DNA of 7,869 nt from Syntrophaceae bacterium UBA4778. GTDB taxonomy: Bacteria; Desulfobacterota; Syntrophia; Syntrophales; UBA4778. The stretch is from the NCBI GenBank assembly GCA_002403175.1, contig DHHG01000263.1, forward strand, positions 1,270 through 9,138. The letters are read 5' to 3'. This document shows, one piece after another, positions 6,623-7,869 of this stretch. Made by a program: the position numbers and the translations under genes. How positions within the stretch are numbered: position 1 is the stretch's first letter; each line of letters opens with the position of its first letter. The notes beneath the pieces were generated by a model that worked only from the letters and a program-made list of their open reading frames with translations, was not told the origin of the DNA and did no database searches.

Positions 6623-7435
6623 TTATTTATGTCTACTTATAAAGGCCATGGGATTTACCGGCCCGTGTCCCTGCCCGATTCGCAATGAAGAACGAATGGC
6701 AGCAAATATGAGCCTTTTTGCCCGGTCGACAGCATCACGTACCGACAGGTCTTCCGCGATCCCGATTGCCAACGCTGTTGCAAAGGTGCAACCCGTTCCG
6801 TGCGTATCGGCTGTCGAAAGCCTCTCGGAACGGAACTCAAAAAACTGTTCACCGTCAAAGAGCAGGTCCACGGGATCACCCGCGGCATGTCCCCCTTTGA
6901 TAACTACATTTTTCGCCCCCAAAAGGTGAATGATCCGTGCTGCTTGTTTCATATCTTCCGGTGAAACAATAGGCAGCCCACTCAAAATCTCCGCTTCCGG
7001 GATGTTCGGCGTAACAACTGTCGCTAAAGGAATAAGCTCTGTTTTCAGTACGGAAACAGCATCATCATATAGCAGGGATGTCCCGCCTTTTGCGGATAAA
7101 ACCGGGTCCACAACAACTTTCTGCAACTTGTAAGTTCTGATCCTGTCCGCTACAACCCGTACCGTTTCCGGACCGGCAAGCATGCCTGTCTTGACCGCAT
7201 CGATTGAAATATCCGAGGCAACGGAATCGAACTGGCGTCTGACGAATTCAGGAGGGATCTCATGGACGTCCTGGACACCCTGCGTATTCTGAGCAGTAAC
7301 CGCAGTGATTACACACATACCGTATGCATCGAGGGCTGCAATCGTCTTCAGATCAGCTTGAATTCCTGCCCCCCCCCCCGAGTCGGAACCGGCAACCGTA
7401 AGGATGCATTTCGTAGTTTCTTTCGCGTTTGTCAT
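6623..7435 (-). CDS. thiD: Bifunctional HMP kinase / HMP-phosphate kinase ThiD
   Basis: ThiD phosphorylates hydroxymethylpyrimidine and its monophosphate to HMP-PP for coupling to the thiazole. The 270-aa ribokinase-fold protein has TVAGSDSGGGAGIQADLK (13-30), TAQNTQGV (47-54), KTGMLAG (82-88), VVDPVLSAKGG (108-118), TPNIPEAEILSG (142-153), VIKGGH (178-183) and the catalytic loop DTHGTGCTF (210-218). There is no ThiE or ThiN fusion. An in-frame GTG at 7444 overlaps the Shine-Dalgarno GGAG (7447-7444), which lies 8 nt before ATG 7435, so the ATG is preferred. Codons 19-23 contain a run of 11 G residues on the coding strand (7379-7369), a slippage-prone site; the frame is intact here. It is the first gene of the operon and is preceded by a TPP riboswitch with a terminator. 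Confidence 0.95.
   Translation of the reverse strand: MTNAKETTKCILTVAGSDSGGGAGIQADLKTIAALDAYGMCVITAVTAQNTQGVQDVHEIPPEFVRRQFDSVASDISIDAVKTGMLAGPETVRVVADRIRTYKLQKVVVDPVLSAKGGTSLLYDDAVSVLKTELIPLATVVTPNIPEAEILSGLPIVSPEDMKQAARIIHLLGAKNVVIKGGHAAGDPVDLLFDGEQFFEFRSERLSTADTHGTGCTFATALAIGIAEDLSVRDAVDRAKRLIFAAIRSSLRIGQGHGPVNPMAFISRHK
7369..7379 (-). repeat. Homopolymer tract, 11 G on the thiD coding strand
   Basis: Eleven consecutive C on the plus strand (7369-7379) encode Ser19-Gly-Gly-Gly-Ala23 of ThiD inside its conserved substrate-binding loop. A change of one base would frameshift thiD after about 20 codons. Confidence 0.95.
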
Positions 7436-7501
7436 ATAGTTCACTCCGAAACTGTTCTAAATGCAAAATGAGGCGCACTCTCCGGGAGTTTACAAATCCA
7501 A

Positions 7502-7547
7502 AAGAAAGGGGCCGCCTCCATCGGACACGGGAGGCGGCCCCTTTCTT
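7502..7547 (-). terminator. Riboswitch-controlled intrinsic terminator upstream of thiD
   Basis: AGAAAGGGGCCGCCTCC (7503-7519) and its exact complement (7530-7546), plus an extra A-T pair (7502/7547), form an 18-bp stem with a 10-nt loop. On the minus strand the 3' arm ends in the U-rich stretch CTTTCTTTT. It lies between the TPP aptamer and the thiD ribosome site. Its left arm can instead pair with the 3' edge of the aptamer: GGGAGCGGC (7571-7563) with 7538-7529, nine pairs with one bulged base (7534). This offers a ready antiterminator when TPP is absent. Confidence 0.9.
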
Positions 7548-7565
7548 CTCATTCAAACAATCGCC

Positions 7566-7696
7566 GCTCCCTACGCTGGCATTATCCAGGTCAGGTTTTA
7601 GGAGTATATTCTCAGCCAGGGCAACAAGCGTTTAAATTCTAAGTTCTTGGGCATATGATCCCGCCCTAAACAGCCTGTATCCCGGCACCCCCGCTC
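7566..7696 (-). ncRNA. TPP riboswitch (THI element) controlling thiD-thi4-thiC
   Basis: The minus strand shows the diagnostic TPP aptamer segments in order: GGGGGTGCC (7692-7684), GGCTGAGA (7617-7610) and the conserved 3' half CCTGACCTGGATAATGCC (7595-7578) followed by AGCGTAGGGA. TPP binding would stabilise the aptamer and leave the downstream terminator free to form, lowering expression of the operon. Between the first two segments lie about 66 nt, against roughly 15-20 in the E. coli thiM aptamer. This P3 arm is extended: GCCGGG/CCCTGGC closes it (one bulge), then GTTTA/TAAAC (7671-7667 with 7634-7630) and GGGC/GCCC (7666-7663 with 7652-7649). The P1 helix looks short, two to three pairs. 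Confidence 0.95.
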
Positions 7697-7708
7697 TTTT
7701 ATTTTACA

Positions 7709-7717
7709 AGTATAACA
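7709..7717 (-). promoter_or_regulatory. Extended -10 promoter for the thiamin operon
   Basis: TGTTATACT on the minus strand (7717-7709) is an extended -10 element (TGn plus TATACT, five of six). It sets a start near 7702, a few bases before the riboswitch aptamer. No good -35 box is present, which is common for extended -10 promoters. It lies 15 bp past the tatD stop, so read-through from tatD is also possible. Confidence 0.5.
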
Positions 7718-7731
7718 AGTCGGGATGAATA

Positions 7732-7869
7732 CTACATCCCTTTTTCTGCTACATTGCTTTCAATTCCAAAAATCTGCCTTGTATTTTTCGATGTAATCCG
7801 TCCTACCTCTTCCATGGTAACGCCTTTCAACTCGGCGATTTTCCTGGCAGTAAAGATCACATAAGAAGG
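7732..7869 (-). CDS. tatD: TatD-family metal-dependent hydrolase, C-terminal fragment (continues past the right edge)
   Basis: The minus strand from the right edge encodes the last 45 residues of a protein ending at TAG 7734-7732. It starts PSYVIFTARKIAELKGVTME and continues EEVGRITSKNTRQIFGIE. This is the typical C-terminal end of TatD/YcfH hydrolases (a P-x-YV-x(3)-A-x(2)-IAELKG-x(3)-EEV-x(3)-T-x-N-x(3)-FG pattern). TatD proteins are TIM-barrel, metal-dependent DNases of the amidohydrolase-like superfamily. The metal-binding His and Asp residues lie outside the window, so activity cannot be judged. A short tail (ESNVAEKGM) follows the conserved part. It is upstream of the thi operon on the same strand and unrelated in function. 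Confidence 0.82.
   Translation of the reverse strand, partial: PSYVIFTARKIAELKGVTMEEVGRITSKNTRQIFGIESNVAEKGM

Noticed and set aside
7353..7556. 67-aa minus-strand ORF overlapping the 5' end of thiD and its leader
   Set aside because: It runs through the terminator hairpin and then reads the G tract out of frame with ThiD, so it is not a separate gene. It does show where a slipped ribosome or polymerase would end.
7722..7745. Plus-strand hairpin GGGATG/CATCCC followed by TTTTT
   Set aside because: It looks like a small intrinsic terminator on the plus strand, but no plus-strand gene ends there; on the minus strand it overlaps the tatD stop and has no U-tract. Probably fortuitous.

Overview
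The window reads as chromosomal DNA of an anaerobic bacterium. Thermodesulfobacteriota (former Deltaproteobacteria), possibly Syntrophia-like, is my best inference. The reasons are moderate GC, citramalate-based isoleucine synthesis, a short ThiC paired with an archaeal-type Thi4 thiazole synthase, an archaeal-looking UPF0200-type P-loop kinase, and a Proteobacteria-style RNase E/G. I see no insertion sequence, phage gene, CRISPR array, tRNA or rRNA.

Layout, left to right. (1) Minus strand: the N-terminal 155 codons of an RNase E/G gene run off the left edge (467 to 1), preceded by a YciO/TsaC-family gene (562-1167). A 191-bp gap follows, holding inverted repeats, and then cimA (1359-2927), citramalate synthase. 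(2) The 369-bp interval 2928-3296 is the most interesting part. On the minus strand it carries a sigma70-like promoter, an unannotated 22-codon leader ORF with 8 isoleucine codons (3081-3013), mutually exclusive 1:2 and 2:3 pairings, and a terminator hairpin ending just before the cimA ribosome-binding site. This has the full architecture of an isoleucine-sensing transcription attenuator for cimA. A divergent promoter in the same interval serves the plus strand. (3) Plus strand: a UPF0200/dephospho-CoA-kinase-like P-loop protein (3297-3836) and a GAF/DUF484-like protein (start corrected to 3884, end 4468). (4) Minus strand: a thiamin operon, transcribed right to left. A TPP riboswitch (about 7696-7566) with a terminator (7547-7502) controls thiD, thi4 and thiC. 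(5) At the right edge lie the last 45 codons of a TatD-family hydrolase gene, also on the minus strand.

How it works together. ThiC makes HMP-P and ThiD phosphorylates it to HMP-PP. Thi4 makes the thiazole half from NAD, glycine and sulfur, replacing ThiG/S/F/H. Thiamin phosphate synthase (ThiE or ThiN) is not in the window. TPP feeds back through the riboswitch, whose antiterminator can be read from the sequence. CimA condenses acetyl-CoA and pyruvate to citramalate, the committed step of threonine-independent isoleucine synthesis, and the leader in front of it appears to sense isoleucyl-tRNA supply. Two biosynthetic units in this window are therefore each controlled by premature transcription termination, one through a metabolite-binding RNA and one through a leader peptide.

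Starts were revised for thiC (ATG 5778), thiD (ATG 7435) and the GAF gene (GTG 3884) on the basis of Shine-Dalgarno placement.
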